Shown here: positions 1 through 8,281 of the stretch, piece after piece | Layout: every line of letters begins with the position of its first letter | How positions within the stretch are numbered: position 1 is the stretch's first letter | Assembly (NCBI RefSeq): GCF_025263485.1 | Contig: NZ_CP079863.1 | Location: 5,518,001-5,582,000 of the forward strand | Direction: 5' to 3' | DNA from: Mycobacterium sp. SMC-2 | GTDB taxonomy: Bacteria > Actinomycetota > Actinomycetes > Mycobacteriales > Mycobacteriaceae | Length of the DNA stretch: 64,000 nucleotides | Notes under the pieces: model-generated | Told to the model about the DNA's origin: nothing | Database searches by the model: none | The model's input: only the letters and a program-made list of their open reading frames with translations | Made by a program: the position numbers and the translations under genes

Positions 1-624
1 GATACCCTCGTCGGCGGCGACGACCGTTTCGTCGCCGGTGAACACCGGCACGATCTGCTCAGTGAACGCGCCGGCGTCCTGGGCCGCGGCGGCCCGCTCG
101 TGGGACTGAGCGGAGTATTCGTCGAGCCGGGTGCGGGAGAACCCCCACTTCTTGGCGATCATCTCCGCCGACAGCCCCTGGTTGAACGAGAAGTCGTCGT
201 AGCGGGCGAGGACCTTCGGGCCGTATGGCATGCCGCTCGCCCGGGCCGAACCGAGCGGAACGCGGCTCATCACCTCGACGCCGCCGGCGACGACGACATC
301 CTGCTGGCCCGACATCACCGCCTGCACGGCGAAGTCGAGCGCCTGCTGACTGGACCCGCACGCCCGGTTGACGGTGGTCCCGGGGATGGTCTCCGGCCAG
401 CCGGCGGCCAGGACCGCGTAGCGGCCGATGTTGCTGGACTGGTCGCCGACCTGGGACACACATCCCCAGATCACGTCGTCGACCATCTCCGGCGCGACTC
501 CGGTGCGTTCCATCAGTTCGTTGAGGACGACAGCGGACAGGTCAGCGGCGTGCATTCCGGACAGGCCGCCGTTGCGCTTGCCCACGGGCGTGCGCACGGC
601 TTCGACGATGACTGTTTCCCGCAT
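1..624 (-). CDS. Thiolase (acetyl-CoA C-acyltransferase), partial
   Basis: The reading frame runs off the left edge, so only the first 208 codons (N-terminal half) are visible. It begins RETVIVEAVRTPVGKRNGGL, a typical thiolase opening. The nucleophile motif NRACGSSQQ places the acyl-accepting cysteine at residue 89. The family cleaves 3-ketoacyl-CoA with free CoA in the last step of beta-oxidation. The ATG at 622-624 lies 4 nt after the stop of the isomerase-like gene upstream, so the two are probably co-transcribed and translationally coupled. This is the last visible gene of a minus-strand run that starts with the amidohydrolase at 4067. Chain-length or ring specificity cannot be read, and the C-terminal Cys/His motifs are outside the window. 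Confidence 0.93.
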   Translation of the reverse strand, partial: MRETVIVEAVRTPVGKRNGGLSGMHAADLSAVVLNELMERTGVAPEMVDDVIWGCVSQVGDQSSNIGRYAVLAAGWPETIPGTTVNRACGSSQQALDFAVQAVMSGQQDVVVAGGVEVMSRVPLGSARASGMPYGPKVLARYDDFSFNQGLSAEMIAKKWGFSRTRLDEYSAQSHERAAAAQDAGAFTEQIVPVFTGDETVVAADEGI

Positions 625-628
625 GTCC

Positions 629-1438
629 CTACTCCGATTCCTTGGATTTCGATAACGCCCACCGGCCAGTAAACGACGGCTCCCGCCGCTCGGCGAAAGC
701 GGCATACGCGACGGCCGCGTCGGCCGTCGCGAAATTGCCCACCTGGGCGCGGGCCTCGTTGGCCAGCGCATCGCGCAAGGTGCTGTCGGCGCCCTCGTTC
801 AGCAGGGCCTTGGTGTGGGCGAGGGCGATCGGCGGGCCGGCCGCCAAGCGATCGGCGAGATCGTCGACGAAGGCGTCGATCTCCGCGGCCGACACCAGCC
901 ACGTCACCAAGTTCAGGGCGTACGCCTCCTCGGCGTCGATGGTCTCGGCGAGCAGCGCGAGCCGCTTGGCCTGTTGCAGGCCAACAAGTTTGGGCAGCAG
1001 CCAGGAGCCGCCGAGGTCGATGGACAGGCCACGTTTGGAAAAGATCTGGCAGAACTTCGATTCCGGCGTGGCGACGACGAAGTCGCACCCCAGCGCGAGG
1101 TTCCATCCCGCCCCGACGGCCACCCCGGTCACCTTTGCGATCGTCGGTATCGCCAGCTCGTGCAGGGCCAGCGCGACGTCGGTCAGGCGCTGCAGCTTGT
1201 AGTTGGGATGGATGTCGTCGGGGACCGAGATGTCGGCGCCGGAGCAGAAGCTGCCGCCGGAGCCGGTGAGCACGAGTGCGCGCACGCTGCGTTCGCGACC
1301 GGCGGCGTGCAGCGCATCGCGCAACGCGATCCACAGTTCGGGGTTGATCGCATTCTTACGGCGCGGACGGTTGAGGGTCAGCGTGCGTACTCCGTCGCGG
1401 TCTTGCGACAGCAGCACGGGGTCGTCGGTCGCGGTCAC
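629..1438 (-). CDS. Enoyl-CoA hydratase/isomerase family protein (PaaG-like)
   Basis: This 269-residue crotonase-fold protein has the oxyanion-hole segments SGGSFCSGADIS and TGVAVGAGWNLALGCD. The region normally holding the two catalytic glutamates of hydratases reads FSKRGLSIDLGGSWLLP. That resembles PaaG-type isomerases, which use one aspartate, more than true enoyl-CoA hydratases. I therefore expect double-bond isomerisation or a ring-related step instead of simple hydration; this is inference from motif pattern. It lies between the FadE gene (30 nt upstream) and the thiolase (4 nt downstream), which makes a compact beta-oxidation cassette. Confidence 0.88.
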   Translation of the reverse strand: MTATDDPVLLSQDRDGVRTLTLNRPRRKNAINPELWIALRDALHAAGRERSVRALVLTGSGGSFCSGADISVPDDIHPNYKLQRLTDVALALHELAIPTIAKVTGVAVGAGWNLALGCDFVVATPESKFCQIFSKRGLSIDLGGSWLLPKLVGLQQAKRLALLAETIDAEEAYALNLVTWLVSAAEIDAFVDDLADRLAAGPPIALAHTKALLNEGADSTLRDALANEARAQVGNFATADAAVAYAAFAERREPSFTGRWALSKSKESE

Positions 1439-1468
1439 ATCACCAGCCGTCGACCGGTGTGCCGGGCA

Positions 1469-2650
1469 TCAATAGCTCCTCGGCAATTTCAGGACGTTGG
1501 CCCCCAGGAAGTTCAGGATCATCTCCTGGCTGACCGGCGCGATCTTCATCAGCCGGGCCTCGCGGAAGTAGCGCGTGATGTGGTACTCCTCCGCATAACC
1601 CATTCCGCCGTGGGTCTGCAACGCCCGGTCCGCGGCGGTGAAACCGGCGTCGGCGCACAGGTACTTCGCGGTATTGGCCTCGCGGCCGCAGGGTTTGCCC
1701 TTGTCGTAGAGCCAGGTGGCTTTGCGCAACATCAGCTCGGCGGCGTCGAGGCGTGCCAGCGAGTCGGCGAGCGGGAACTGCAGGCCCTGGTTCATGCCGA
1801 TCGGCCGGCCGAAGACCTCGCGCTCGTTGCCGTACTTCACCGCCTTGTCCAGCGCCACCCGGCCGATGCCGAGCGCCTCGGCGGCGATAAGCATCCGCTC
1901 CGGGTTCAGCCCGTCCAGGATGTACTGAAAGCCCTTGCCCTCCTCGCCGATTCGGTCCTCGACCGGCACCTCGAGATTGTCGATGAACAATTCGTTGGAG
2001 CTGACGGCGTTGCGGCCCATCTTGCGGATGGGGCGGACGTCGACGCGGCTGCGGTCGAGGTCGGTGATGAACAAGGTCATCCCGTCGGTCTTCTTGGTGA
2101 CTTCCTCGTAGCTTTGGGTGCGGGTGAGCAGCAGGATCTTCTGGGACTCCATGGCTTTGGAGATCCACACCTTGCGGCCGTTGACGATGTAGCGGTCGCC
2201 GTCGCGTTTGGCGAAGGTGGTGATGCGCGACGTGTCGAGCCCGGCACCGGGTTCGGTCACGCCGAAGCACACGTGCACTTCGCCGGTCGCCACCTTTGGT
2301 AGCGTGCGCGCCTTGAGGTCGTCGGAGCCGTGCACGACCACCGGTTGCATGCCGAAGATGGACAGGTGAATCGAGCTGGCGGCGTTCATGGCGCCGCCGG
2401 ATTTTGCGACCTCCTCGAGCAGGATGGTGGCTTCGGTGATCCCGAGGCCGTGACCCCCGTACTCGGGCGGAATCGTCATGCCCAACCAGCCGCCCTGCGC
2501 GATGGCGTTATAGAACTCGGTCGGAAATTCGTGCGCCTGGTCTTTTTCCATCCAGTACTGGTCGTCGAACTTGCCCGCCAACTCGGCGACCGATCGGCGG
2601 ATCAGTTCCTGGTCCTCAGTCAGCTCAAAGTTCATTCCGGCGCCGGGCAC
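1469..2650 (-). CDS. Acyl-CoA dehydrogenase (FadE family)
   Basis: This full-length 393-residue acyl-CoA dehydrogenase introduces a double bond into an acyl-CoA using FAD. The FAD/substrate motif CFGVTEPGAGLDTS lies mid-protein. The C-terminal segment HGGMGYAEEYHITRYFREAR carries a glutamate where MCAD/SCAD-type enzymes have the catalytic base. I chose the GTG at 2650 because GAGGAG lies 8 nt upstream; an in-frame ATG five codons later (2635) is the alternative. It follows the amidohydrolase gene after a 118-nt gap in which I see no other gene. It precedes the isomerase and thiolase, so the set can perform a chain-shortening cycle. Confidence 0.93.
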   Translation of the reverse strand: MPGAGMNFELTEDQELIRRSVAELAGKFDDQYWMEKDQAHEFPTEFYNAIAQGGWLGMTIPPEYGGHGLGITEATILLEEVAKSGGAMNAASSIHLSIFGMQPVVVHGSDDLKARTLPKVATGEVHVCFGVTEPGAGLDTSRITTFAKRDGDRYIVNGRKVWISKAMESQKILLLTRTQSYEEVTKKTDGMTLFITDLDRSRVDVRPIRKMGRNAVSSNELFIDNLEVPVEDRIGEEGKGFQYILDGLNPERMLIAAEALGIGRVALDKAVKYGNEREVFGRPIGMNQGLQFPLADSLARLDAAELMLRKATWLYDKGKPCGREANTAKYLCADAGFTAADRALQTHGGMGYAEEYHITRYFREARLMKIAPVSQEMILNFLGANVLKLPRSY

Positions 2651-2768
2651 TGCTGGATCTCCTCTTCATGCTGGCGGCGAGATTGCCGTGGGGGTCGTGA
2701 AATGCCGAAAGCCGCGACCGTGCGCACAATCTCGACGCAGCGCACCCGGCCCGAGCCGGTGGCGCCAG

Positions 2769-4067
2769 TTAGTCCTTGTTGCCGGTGAGCGCCTTCGCGT
2801 TGGCCGCGAAGTCCGCGAACGACGAACCCGCCCTGGTGTCCTTGTGATGGCTGAGCGCCCGGATGGACACGTCGTGGCCCTCGGCGGCCTTGCGCAGCGC
2901 GCCCACTGTCGCCTGCTCCGGGGTGATGTGGGTGAACGGGTCGAACGAGTACCAGCGCATCGCGTTCTCGTGGGTCATCTTCTTGATCTCGTCGTCGGGA
3001 ACGTTGTTGATCGACAAGACATCCCAGAGTTCCTCTGGCGCGCCCGGCCACATCGAGTCGCTGTGCGGGTAGTCGGCCTCCCAGCAGATGTTGTCGATGC
3101 CGATCATGTTGCGCAGCGCCACGCCGACCTTGTCACTGATGAAACAGGTCAGGAAGTGGTCGCGGAACACGTCGGACGGCAGCTTGTCGCCGAAGTTCTG
3201 GTGCGTCCACGTCGAGTGCATCTCGTAGGTGCGGTCCGCGCGCTCCAGGAAGTAGGGAATCCAGCCCGTGCCGCCCTCGGACAGGGCGATCTTGAGGTCC
3301 GGATATTCCTTGATGGGCCGTGACCACAGCAGATCGGCCGCGGCCTGCACGATATTCATCGGCTGCAGCGTGATCATCACGTCCATCGGCGCGTCGGGCG
3401 CGGTGATGGCCAGCCGACCCGAGGATCCGATGTGCACGTTCATCACGGTGTTGGTGTCGCACAACGCCTTCCACAACGGATTCCAGTACTCGTTGTGGAA
3501 GCTGGGGTATCCCATCGCGGCCGGGTTTTCGGTGAACGTCAGCGCGTGCACGCCCTTCTTCGCCACCCGCCGCACCTCGGCGGCGCACGCCTCGGCGTCC
3601 CAGATCACCGGGATCGCCATCGGGATGAACCGGGCCGGGTAGGCGCCGCACCACTCGTCGATGTGCCAGTCGTTGTAGGCCTGCACCAGCGCTATCGAGA
3701 AGTCGTGATCCTCGGTAGCGAACAGCCGAGCGGCGAAGCCCGGAAAGGAGGGGAAACAGATCGAGGCCAGGATGCCGCCGGCGTTCATGTCCTTGACGCG
3801 TTCGTCGACGTTGTAGCAACCCGGCCGGATCTCATCGAGGCCCTGTGGCTCGAGGCCGTACTCCTCCTTGGGCCGTCCGGCGACCGCGTTGAGTGCGACG
3901 TTGGGGATGACGGTGTCGCGGAACTTCCACATGTCCGACCCGTCGGAGTTGTGCACCAGCCGCGGCGCGTCGTCCTGGTACTTCTTCGGCAAGTGGTTCT
4001 TGAACATGTCCGGCGGCTCGACGGTGTGGTCGTCGACGCTGATCAGGATCATGTCTTCTTTGTTCAT
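2769..4067 (-). CDS. Amidohydrolase family protein (Amidohydro_2 / metal-dependent TIM barrel)
   Basis: This 432-residue protein of the amidohydrolase-2 superfamily (ACMSD-like hydrolases and decarboxylases) starts ILISVDDHTVEPPDMF, where DDHTVEP is the strand-1 metal motif in a variant form. It also carries NVHIGSSG, ALSEGGTGWIPYFLERAD and the late motif WEADYPHSDSMWPG, whose Asp is the usual last metal ligand. It is a clear paralog of the protein at 54230-55495: both share VEPPDMF, FSFDPF/FSWDPF and DYPHSD segments. It is the first gene of the minus-strand run leading to the thiolase. A palindrome at 4166-4182 lies about 100 nt upstream. The substrate is unknown; hydrolysis or decarboxylation of a ring-cleavage intermediate is plausible. 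Confidence 0.88.
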   Translation of the reverse strand: MNKEDMILISVDDHTVEPPDMFKNHLPKKYQDDAPRLVHNSDGSDMWKFRDTVIPNVALNAVAGRPKEEYGLEPQGLDEIRPGCYNVDERVKDMNAGGILASICFPSFPGFAARLFATEDHDFSIALVQAYNDWHIDEWCGAYPARFIPMAIPVIWDAEACAAEVRRVAKKGVHALTFTENPAAMGYPSFHNEYWNPLWKALCDTNTVMNVHIGSSGRLAITAPDAPMDVMITLQPMNIVQAAADLLWSRPIKEYPDLKIALSEGGTGWIPYFLERADRTYEMHSTWTHQNFGDKLPSDVFRDHFLTCFISDKVGVALRNMIGIDNICWEADYPHSDSMWPGAPEELWDVLSINNVPDDEIKKMTHENAMRWYSFDPFTHITPEQATVGALRKAAEGHDVSIRALSHHKDTRAGSSFADFAANAKALTGNKD

Positions 4068-4165
4068 AGCCTTGCCCTTCCATCGGGTCCGTCTATCCGA
4101 TTCCGCTCCCGCGCAGCCTCGGCGAATCGCTGTCCCGTGCCAAGATCACTAAAATGAAAACTATC

Positions 4166-4182
4166 TTCTCGCCAAGCGAGAA
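4166..4182. promoter_or_regulatory. Palindrome TTCTCGC-N3-GCGAGAA, putative operator
   Basis: These are perfect 7-bp inverted arms around a CAA spacer. The arms contain the same GAGAA/TTCTC half-site as the GAGAAT-N3-ATTCTC sites, but in everted order. The same everted pair (TTCTCG-N3-CGAGAA) also occurs at 11831-11845. It lies 99 nt upstream of the amidohydrolase start at 4067. Confidence 0.5.
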
Positions 4183-4439
4183 TCAACATCCAGCGGACGC
4201 CGCCGCCGGTGTTCATCGCCTGAGCAGAGGCGGAACGAGCCCGTGCAGTGCCCGCCCGGGAGCGAGGCTGCGCTGAGGTGAACGCCCGCGTTGCGACGGA
4301 CTCCGTCCTCACCGCCGACGTTCTTGCTGGAAGGAGGCCTTTTGGTTCGCGGGTGTCCGCGCGAAGCCGCGACCGGGCCTGCCCCCGCCCGTCGGCATTG
4401 ACCGGCCGCGCGATTCGTGCAACTCTATTGGTTATAAAT

Positions 4440-4454
4440 GAGAATATGATTCTC
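4440..4454. promoter_or_regulatory. GAGAAT-N3-ATTCTC operator (Rieske operon promoter)
   Basis: This is a perfect 15-bp palindrome, GAGAATATGATTCTC, 45 nt upstream of the first gene of the Rieske operon (4499) and overlapping the AT-rich putative promoter. It belongs to a family of sites found at six places in the window. The position suits a repressor of the TetR type; the best local candidate is the protein encoded at 11958. Confidence 0.7.
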
Positions 4455-4498
4455 CTTGGCCGAGAGGTGGCCGGGAGGATGGCGAGAGGAGCGCACGG

Positions 4499-5035
4499 AT
4501 GCGGTTGCCGCCGCTGCCGGCTGATCAGTGGGACGAGGCTACCCACAGGGCTCTCTCGGCAATGCGTGACCCGGAGGCCAACAACGCGCTCGGCACCCTC
4601 GCCCACCACCCGGCGCTGGCCAAGGCGTTTCTCCGGTTCAACGTTCACCTCTTGACCACGTCCACGCTGCCGGCGCGCATCCGTGAACTGGCCATCCTGC
4701 GGGTCGCGCATCGTCGCGAATGCGCCTACGAGTGGTCTCACCACGTCGGCATGGCGAAGGGCGAGGGAATCACCGACGACGAGATCGCCGCGGTACTGGG
4801 CGATGCCGGCGAGGACGCCGGCCACATGGACGAGTTTGATCGCGCGGTGATCGCCGCCGTCGACGAACTCGACGACAAATCGCGGTTGTCCGACGAGACC
4901 TGGGCCGCGCTCGGCGAGCGCCTCGACGACCAGCAGCGGATGGATTTCGTCTTCACGGTCGGCTGCTATGCCCTGCTGGCCATGGCCTTCAACACTTTTG
5001 GCATACAGCTCGAGAACGCCGATCAGGACCACTAA
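4499..5035 (+). CDS. Carboxymuconolactone decarboxylase family protein
   Basis: This 178-residue all-helical protein of the CMD/AhpD-like family has the core segment LPARIRELAILRVAHRRECAYEW, matching the family signature in which the E and H of ExxxHH-like positions act in catalysis or redox. The classic AhpD CxxC pair is absent; only single cysteines are seen (HRRECAYEW and VGCYALL). It is therefore unlikely to be a peroxidase subunit and may be a lyase or decarboxylase acting on a ring-derived lactone. The ATG has AGAGGAG about 8 nt upstream. It opens a seven-gene plus-strand operon; the Rieske gene follows after 13 nt. Confidence 0.85.
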   Translation: MRLPPLPADQWDEATHRALSAMRDPEANNALGTLAHHPALAKAFLRFNVHLLTTSTLPARIRELAILRVAHRRECAYEWSHHVGMAKGEGITDDEIAAVLGDAGEDAGHMDEFDRAVIAAVDELDDKSRLSDETWAALGERLDDQQRMDFVFTVGCYALLAMAFNTFGIQLENADQDH

Positions 5036-5048
5036 GAGAGGTAGAAAG

Positions 5049-6332
5049 GTGCCCCACTTCCCAAAGCCAGCCGCAGGCAGCTGGACAGAAAACTACCCCG
5101 AACTCGGCACGGCGCCTGTCGATTACACCGACTCGATCGATCCGGCCTTCTTCGAGGCCGAGCGCGACGCCGTCTTCAGGAGGACCTGGCTCAACGTCGG
5201 CCGCGTCGAACGACTGCCCCGTGCCGGCAGCTACTTCACCCGAGAACTGCCGTCGGCGGGCAAGGGCACGTCGGTGATCATCGTCAAGACCAAGGACGGG
5301 TCAGTCAAGGCGTATCACAACGTCTGCCGCCACCGCGGAAACAAGTTGGTGTGGAACGACTTTCCGAACGAGGAGACCTCCGGGACCTGCCGGCAGTTCA
5401 CCTGCAAGTACCACGCCTGGCGCTACAGCCTCGACGGCGACCTGACCTTCGTCCAACAAGAAGACGAATTCTTCAACCTGGACAAGGGCAACTTCGGCCT
5501 GGCACCGGTCCGATGCGAGGTGTGGGAAGGCTTCATTTTCATCAACTTCGACAACAACGCGGCGCCGCTCGTTGACTACCTCGGGCCGCTGGCCAAGGGC
5601 GTCGAGGGCTATCCCTTCGGCGAGATGACGGAGACCTACTCCTACCGCGCCGAGGTCGGCAGCAACTGGAAGCTGTTCATCGACGCGTTCGTCGAGTTCT
5701 ATCACGCGCCGATCCTGCACCAGGGGCAGTACACCAAGGAGGAAGCCGCCAAGATCCAGAAGTTCGGATACGAGGCGCTGCACTACGAGTTGGCCGGCCC
5801 GCACAGCCTGCAGTCGACCTGGGGCGGACAGGCGCCGCCCCCGGACATGTCCATGGTGAAGCCCATGGACCAGGTGCTGCGCAGCGGTTTGTTCGGTCCG
5901 TGGGACAAGCCGGAGATCATCGAGAAACTGGAACTGCCGCCGGGTGTCAACGTGAAGAGGGTGCCGCAGTGGGGCATCGACTCGTTCCTCTTCTACCCGA
6001 ATTTCATGCTGCTGATCTGGGAGCCGGGCTGGTTTTTGACCTACCACTACTGGCCCACCGCCGTTGACAAGCACACCTTCGAGTGCACGCTGTACTTCGT
6101 CCCGCCGCGCAATGCGCGGGAACGCCTGGCCCAGGAGTTGGCCGCTGTGACGTTCAAGGAGTACGCGCTGCAGGACGCCAACACGCTGGAAGCTACCCAG
6201 ACCATGATCGGCACGCGGGCCGTCACGGAGTTCCTGCTGTGCGACCAGGAGGTTTTGATCCGTCATCTGCACAAGACGACCGGCGACTACGTGAAGGAGT
6301 ATCAGAACAATGGCCACGTCGCTGCCTGCTGA
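5049..6332 (+). CDS. Rieske aromatic ring-hydroxylating oxygenase, alpha subunit
   Basis: This 427-residue oxygenase large subunit has an N-terminal Rieske domain with Cys93-X-His95 and Cys119-X2-His122 as ligands of the 2Fe-2S cluster. The two pairs are somewhat further apart than in the textbook motif and an extra Cys114 lies between them. The C-terminal catalytic domain shows DAFVEFYHAPILH (about residues 212-224) for the mononuclear iron. Such enzymes hydroxylate or dihydroxylate cyclic substrates with electrons from a ferredoxin or reductase. I set the start at GTG 5049 because the track GTAGAAAG immediately precedes it and the protein begins PHFPKPAAGSW. No reductase or beta subunit is adjacent. 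The 2Fe-2S ferredoxin at 53547, which shares an operator type, is a candidate electron donor. Confidence 0.92.
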   Translation: MPHFPKPAAGSWTENYPELGTAPVDYTDSIDPAFFEAERDAVFRRTWLNVGRVERLPRAGSYFTRELPSAGKGTSVIIVKTKDGSVKAYHNVCRHRGNKLVWNDFPNEETSGTCRQFTCKYHAWRYSLDGDLTFVQQEDEFFNLDKGNFGLAPVRCEVWEGFIFINFDNNAAPLVDYLGPLAKGVEGYPFGEMTETYSYRAEVGSNWKLFIDAFVEFYHAPILHQGQYTKEEAAKIQKFGYEALHYELAGPHSLQSTWGGQAPPPDMSMVKPMDQVLRSGLFGPWDKPEIIEKLELPPGVNVKRVPQWGIDSFLFYPNFMLLIWEPGWFLTYHYWPTAVDKHTFECTLYFVPPRNARERLAQELAAVTFKEYALQDANTLEATQTMIGTRAVTEFLLCDQEVLIRHLHKTTGDYVKEYQNNGHVAAC

Positions 6333-6639
6333 ATTCGCCGACCTCCAGCCCTTCGCGGACTGGGACCTGGCCACCGAACCCGAGCGCTACGCCAAGCGGC
6401 TGGGCTCGACGATGGCCGAGATGCAGGCGTTCTACGACGCGGCCTTTCCGCGCCTCAACGACGTGATCGCCTACTGTGACAAATACCCACTCGACGATCT
6501 GCCCGAGGACGCGAAGAGTCTCATGCACATCATGCAGTCGCTGGTCATGGTGTCGTTTCCGATCGAGGCGTGGAAACAGCCGAGGGTGCCTGACAGCGGC
6601 GCGGCCTGGGTGGAGTGCGTCCGGGAACCGGTGATCTAG
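6310..6639 (+). CDS. Small protein overlapping the Rieske oxygenase gene
   Basis: This 109-residue acidic protein shows no motif I recognise. Its ATG lies 23 nt inside the end of the Rieske gene in another frame, so translation is probably coupled and the product made in step with the oxygenase. It is rich in helical stretches (EDAKSLMHIMQSLVMVSFPIEAW) and lacks membrane segments or a signal peptide. By position it may be a small accessory or beta-like subunit of the oxygenase; that is inference from overlap and operon order only. Confidence 0.7.
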   Translation: MATSLPAEFADLQPFADWDLATEPERYAKRLGSTMAEMQAFYDAAFPRLNDVIAYCDKYPLDDLPEDAKSLMHIMQSLVMVSFPIEAWKQPRVPDSGAAWVECVREPVI

Positions 6640-6642
6640 CCG

Positions 6643-7875
6643 GTGTTGACGCTGAAGGCCGCCGGACTGCTCGACGTCGACGCCGGCGAGATCTTGTCCC
6701 CCGGCATCGTCCAGATCGAGGACGGCCGGATCGTCGACGTCGGGGGCCCGCCCGAGGGTGAGATCGTCGATCTCGGCAACCAGATCCTGCTGCCGGGGCT
6801 GATGGACATGGAGATCAACCTGTTGATGGGCGGCCGGGGCGAAAAGCCCGGCCTGTCCCAGGTTCAGGATGACCCGCCGACACGGGTGTTGCGGGCGGTC
6901 GGCAATGCGCGGCGCACGCTGCGCGCCGGATTCACCACCGTGCGTAACCTCGGCCTGTTCGTCAAGACCGGCGGCTACCTGTTGGACGTCGCGCTGGCCA
7001 AGGCCATCGATGCCGGCTGGATCGACGGTCCGCGCGTGGTGCCGGCCGGGCATGCCATCACGCCCACCGGCGGCCACCTGGACCCGACGATGTTCGCGGC
7101 GTTCGCACCACATGCGCTGGAGCTGACCGTCGAAGAGGGCATCGCCAACGGTATCGACGAGATCCGTAAGGCGGTGCGCTACCAGATCAAACACGGCGCC
7201 GAGCTGATCAAGGTCTGCTGCTCGGGCGGGGTGATGTCGCTGACCGGTCCGCCTGGCGCGCAACACTATTCGGATGAGGAGCTGCGCGCGATCGTCGACG
7301 AGGCGCACCGGCGCGGGCTGCGTGTCGCCGCGCACACGCACGGCGCCGAGGCGGTCAAGCACGCCATCGAGGCCGGCATCGACTGCATCGAGCACGGCTT
7401 CTTGATCGACGACGACGCGATCGCATCCCTGGTCGAGCACGGCACCTTCCTGGTGAGCACCCGTCGCCTGGCCGATGGCAACGCCATGGACGTCTCGCAC
7501 GCTCCGCCGGAGTTGCAGGCCAAGGCGGCCGAGATGTTCCCGAAGGCGCGGACCTCCATACTGGCGGCGTATGAAGCCGGCGTGAAGATCGCGGTGGGCA
7601 CCGACGCCCCAGCCATCCCGCACGGGCGCAACGCCGACGAGCTTGTCACCCTGGTCAATTGGGGGCTGCCGCCGCTGGCCGTGTTGCGGGCGGCCACGGT
7701 GACCGCGGCCGAGCTGATCAACTCGACCGACCGGGGCCGGCTCGCCGCGGGCCAGCTCGCCGACATCATCGCGGTGCCGGGAAATCCGCTGGAAGACATC
7801 ACCGTTACCCAGAACGTGAGCTTTGTCATGAAAGGCGGCAAGGTCTATGTCGACAAGTCAACCAAGCAGAACTGA
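6643..7875 (+). CDS. Amidohydrolase (imidazolonepropionase/prolidase-like) lacking the HxH motif
   Basis: This 410-residue member of the amidohydrolase-1 family has the composite beta-sandwich plus TIM barrel. Second-site residues are present: a lysine (190) in the segment HGAELIKVCCSGG that can be carboxylated, His231 and His233 in AAHTHG, His251 in IEHG, and Asp in VGTDAP. The strand-1 motif that normally reads D-x-H-x-H instead reads GLMDMEINLL, with Glu57 and Asn59 in place of both histidines, so the alpha metal site is altered or lost. The GTG start at 6643 follows the previous stop by 3 nt. It may be a mononuclear hydrolase on a lactone, amide or imide intermediate. Confidence 0.87.
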   Translation: MLTLKAAGLLDVDAGEILSPGIVQIEDGRIVDVGGPPEGEIVDLGNQILLPGLMDMEINLLMGGRGEKPGLSQVQDDPPTRVLRAVGNARRTLRAGFTTVRNLGLFVKTGGYLLDVALAKAIDAGWIDGPRVVPAGHAITPTGGHLDPTMFAAFAPHALELTVEEGIANGIDEIRKAVRYQIKHGAELIKVCCSGGVMSLTGPPGAQHYSDEELRAIVDEAHRRGLRVAAHTHGAEAVKHAIEAGIDCIEHGFLIDDDAIASLVEHGTFLVSTRRLADGNAMDVSHAPPELQAKAAEMFPKARTSILAAYEAGVKIAVGTDAPAIPHGRNADELVTLVNWGLPPLAVLRAATVTAAELINSTDRGRLAAGQLADIIAVPGNPLEDITVTQNVSFVMKGGKVYVDKSTKQN

Positions 7876-8281
7876 CGACCTGGTCGAGATTCAGCAGCTG
7901 CTGGCCCGCTACGCGGTCACGATCACCCAGGAAGACATCGACGGGCTCGTCGGCGTCTTCACCCCGGACGGCACCTACAGCGCGTTCGGCTCGACCTACA
8001 AGCTGGACAGGTTTCCCGAGTTGGTGGCCGCGGCCCCAAAGGGCTTGTTCCTCACCGGAACCGCCCTGATCGAAAACCTCGACGGCGACTCGGCAAGCGG
8101 CACCCAGCCGTTGTGCTTCATCGATCACGCCACCCACGACATGCGGATCGGCTACTACCGCGACACCTACGCCCGCACCCCGGACGGGTGGCGGCTCAAA
8201 ACCCGTGCCATGACGTTCATTCGCCGCAGCGGCGTGCACGACTCCGGGCGCCCGCACGCCGTCGGCCGTCCCACGCCGTGA
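7847..8281 (+). CDS. SnoaL-like / NTF2-fold protein
   Basis: This 144-residue single-domain protein of the NTF2 superfamily begins with the typical helix DLVEIQQLLARYAVTITQEDIDGLVGVFTPDGTY. The fold includes ketosteroid isomerase-like, dehydratase-like and ring-hydroxylating beta-subunit-like proteins, so the reaction cannot be told from sequence. It starts 29 nt inside the end of the amidohydrolase gene. It shares a GTGA stop/start overlap with the following FadE, so it is firmly part of the operon. In a Rieske operon one possibility is a beta-subunit role; an isomerase or dehydratase is equally possible. Confidence 0.82.
   Translation: MSTSQPSRTDDLVEIQQLLARYAVTITQEDIDGLVGVFTPDGTYSAFGSTYKLDRFPELVAAAPKGLFLTGTALIENLDGDSASGTQPLCFIDHATHDMRIGYYRDTYARTPDGWRLKTRAMTFIRRSGVHDSGRPHAVGRPTP

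Larger units (their letters stand above)
4068..4498. other. Divergent intergenic region, 431 nt
   Basis: This is the only stretch above 300 nt without a gene. It separates the minus-strand amidohydrolase from the plus-strand Rieske operon. It holds two operator-like palindromes (4166-4182 and 4440-4454) and an AT-rich patch around 4431-4439 (ttataaat) that could be a -10 element for the plus-strand operon. The short frames in between have no recognisable protein similarity. I see no RNA gene or strong terminator hairpin. Confidence 0.6.

Noticed and set aside
815..2302. Long plus-strand open frame of 495 codons
   Set aside because: It lies antisense to the FadE and isomerase genes; its product is low-complexity (Arg/Val/Gly/Asp-rich) and has no domain, as expected for a shadow frame in high-GC DNA.
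4248..4655. Short open frame in the 4068-4498 intergenic region
   Set aside because: It runs into the CMD-like gene in another frame and its product (Arg/Ser-rich) has no domain.
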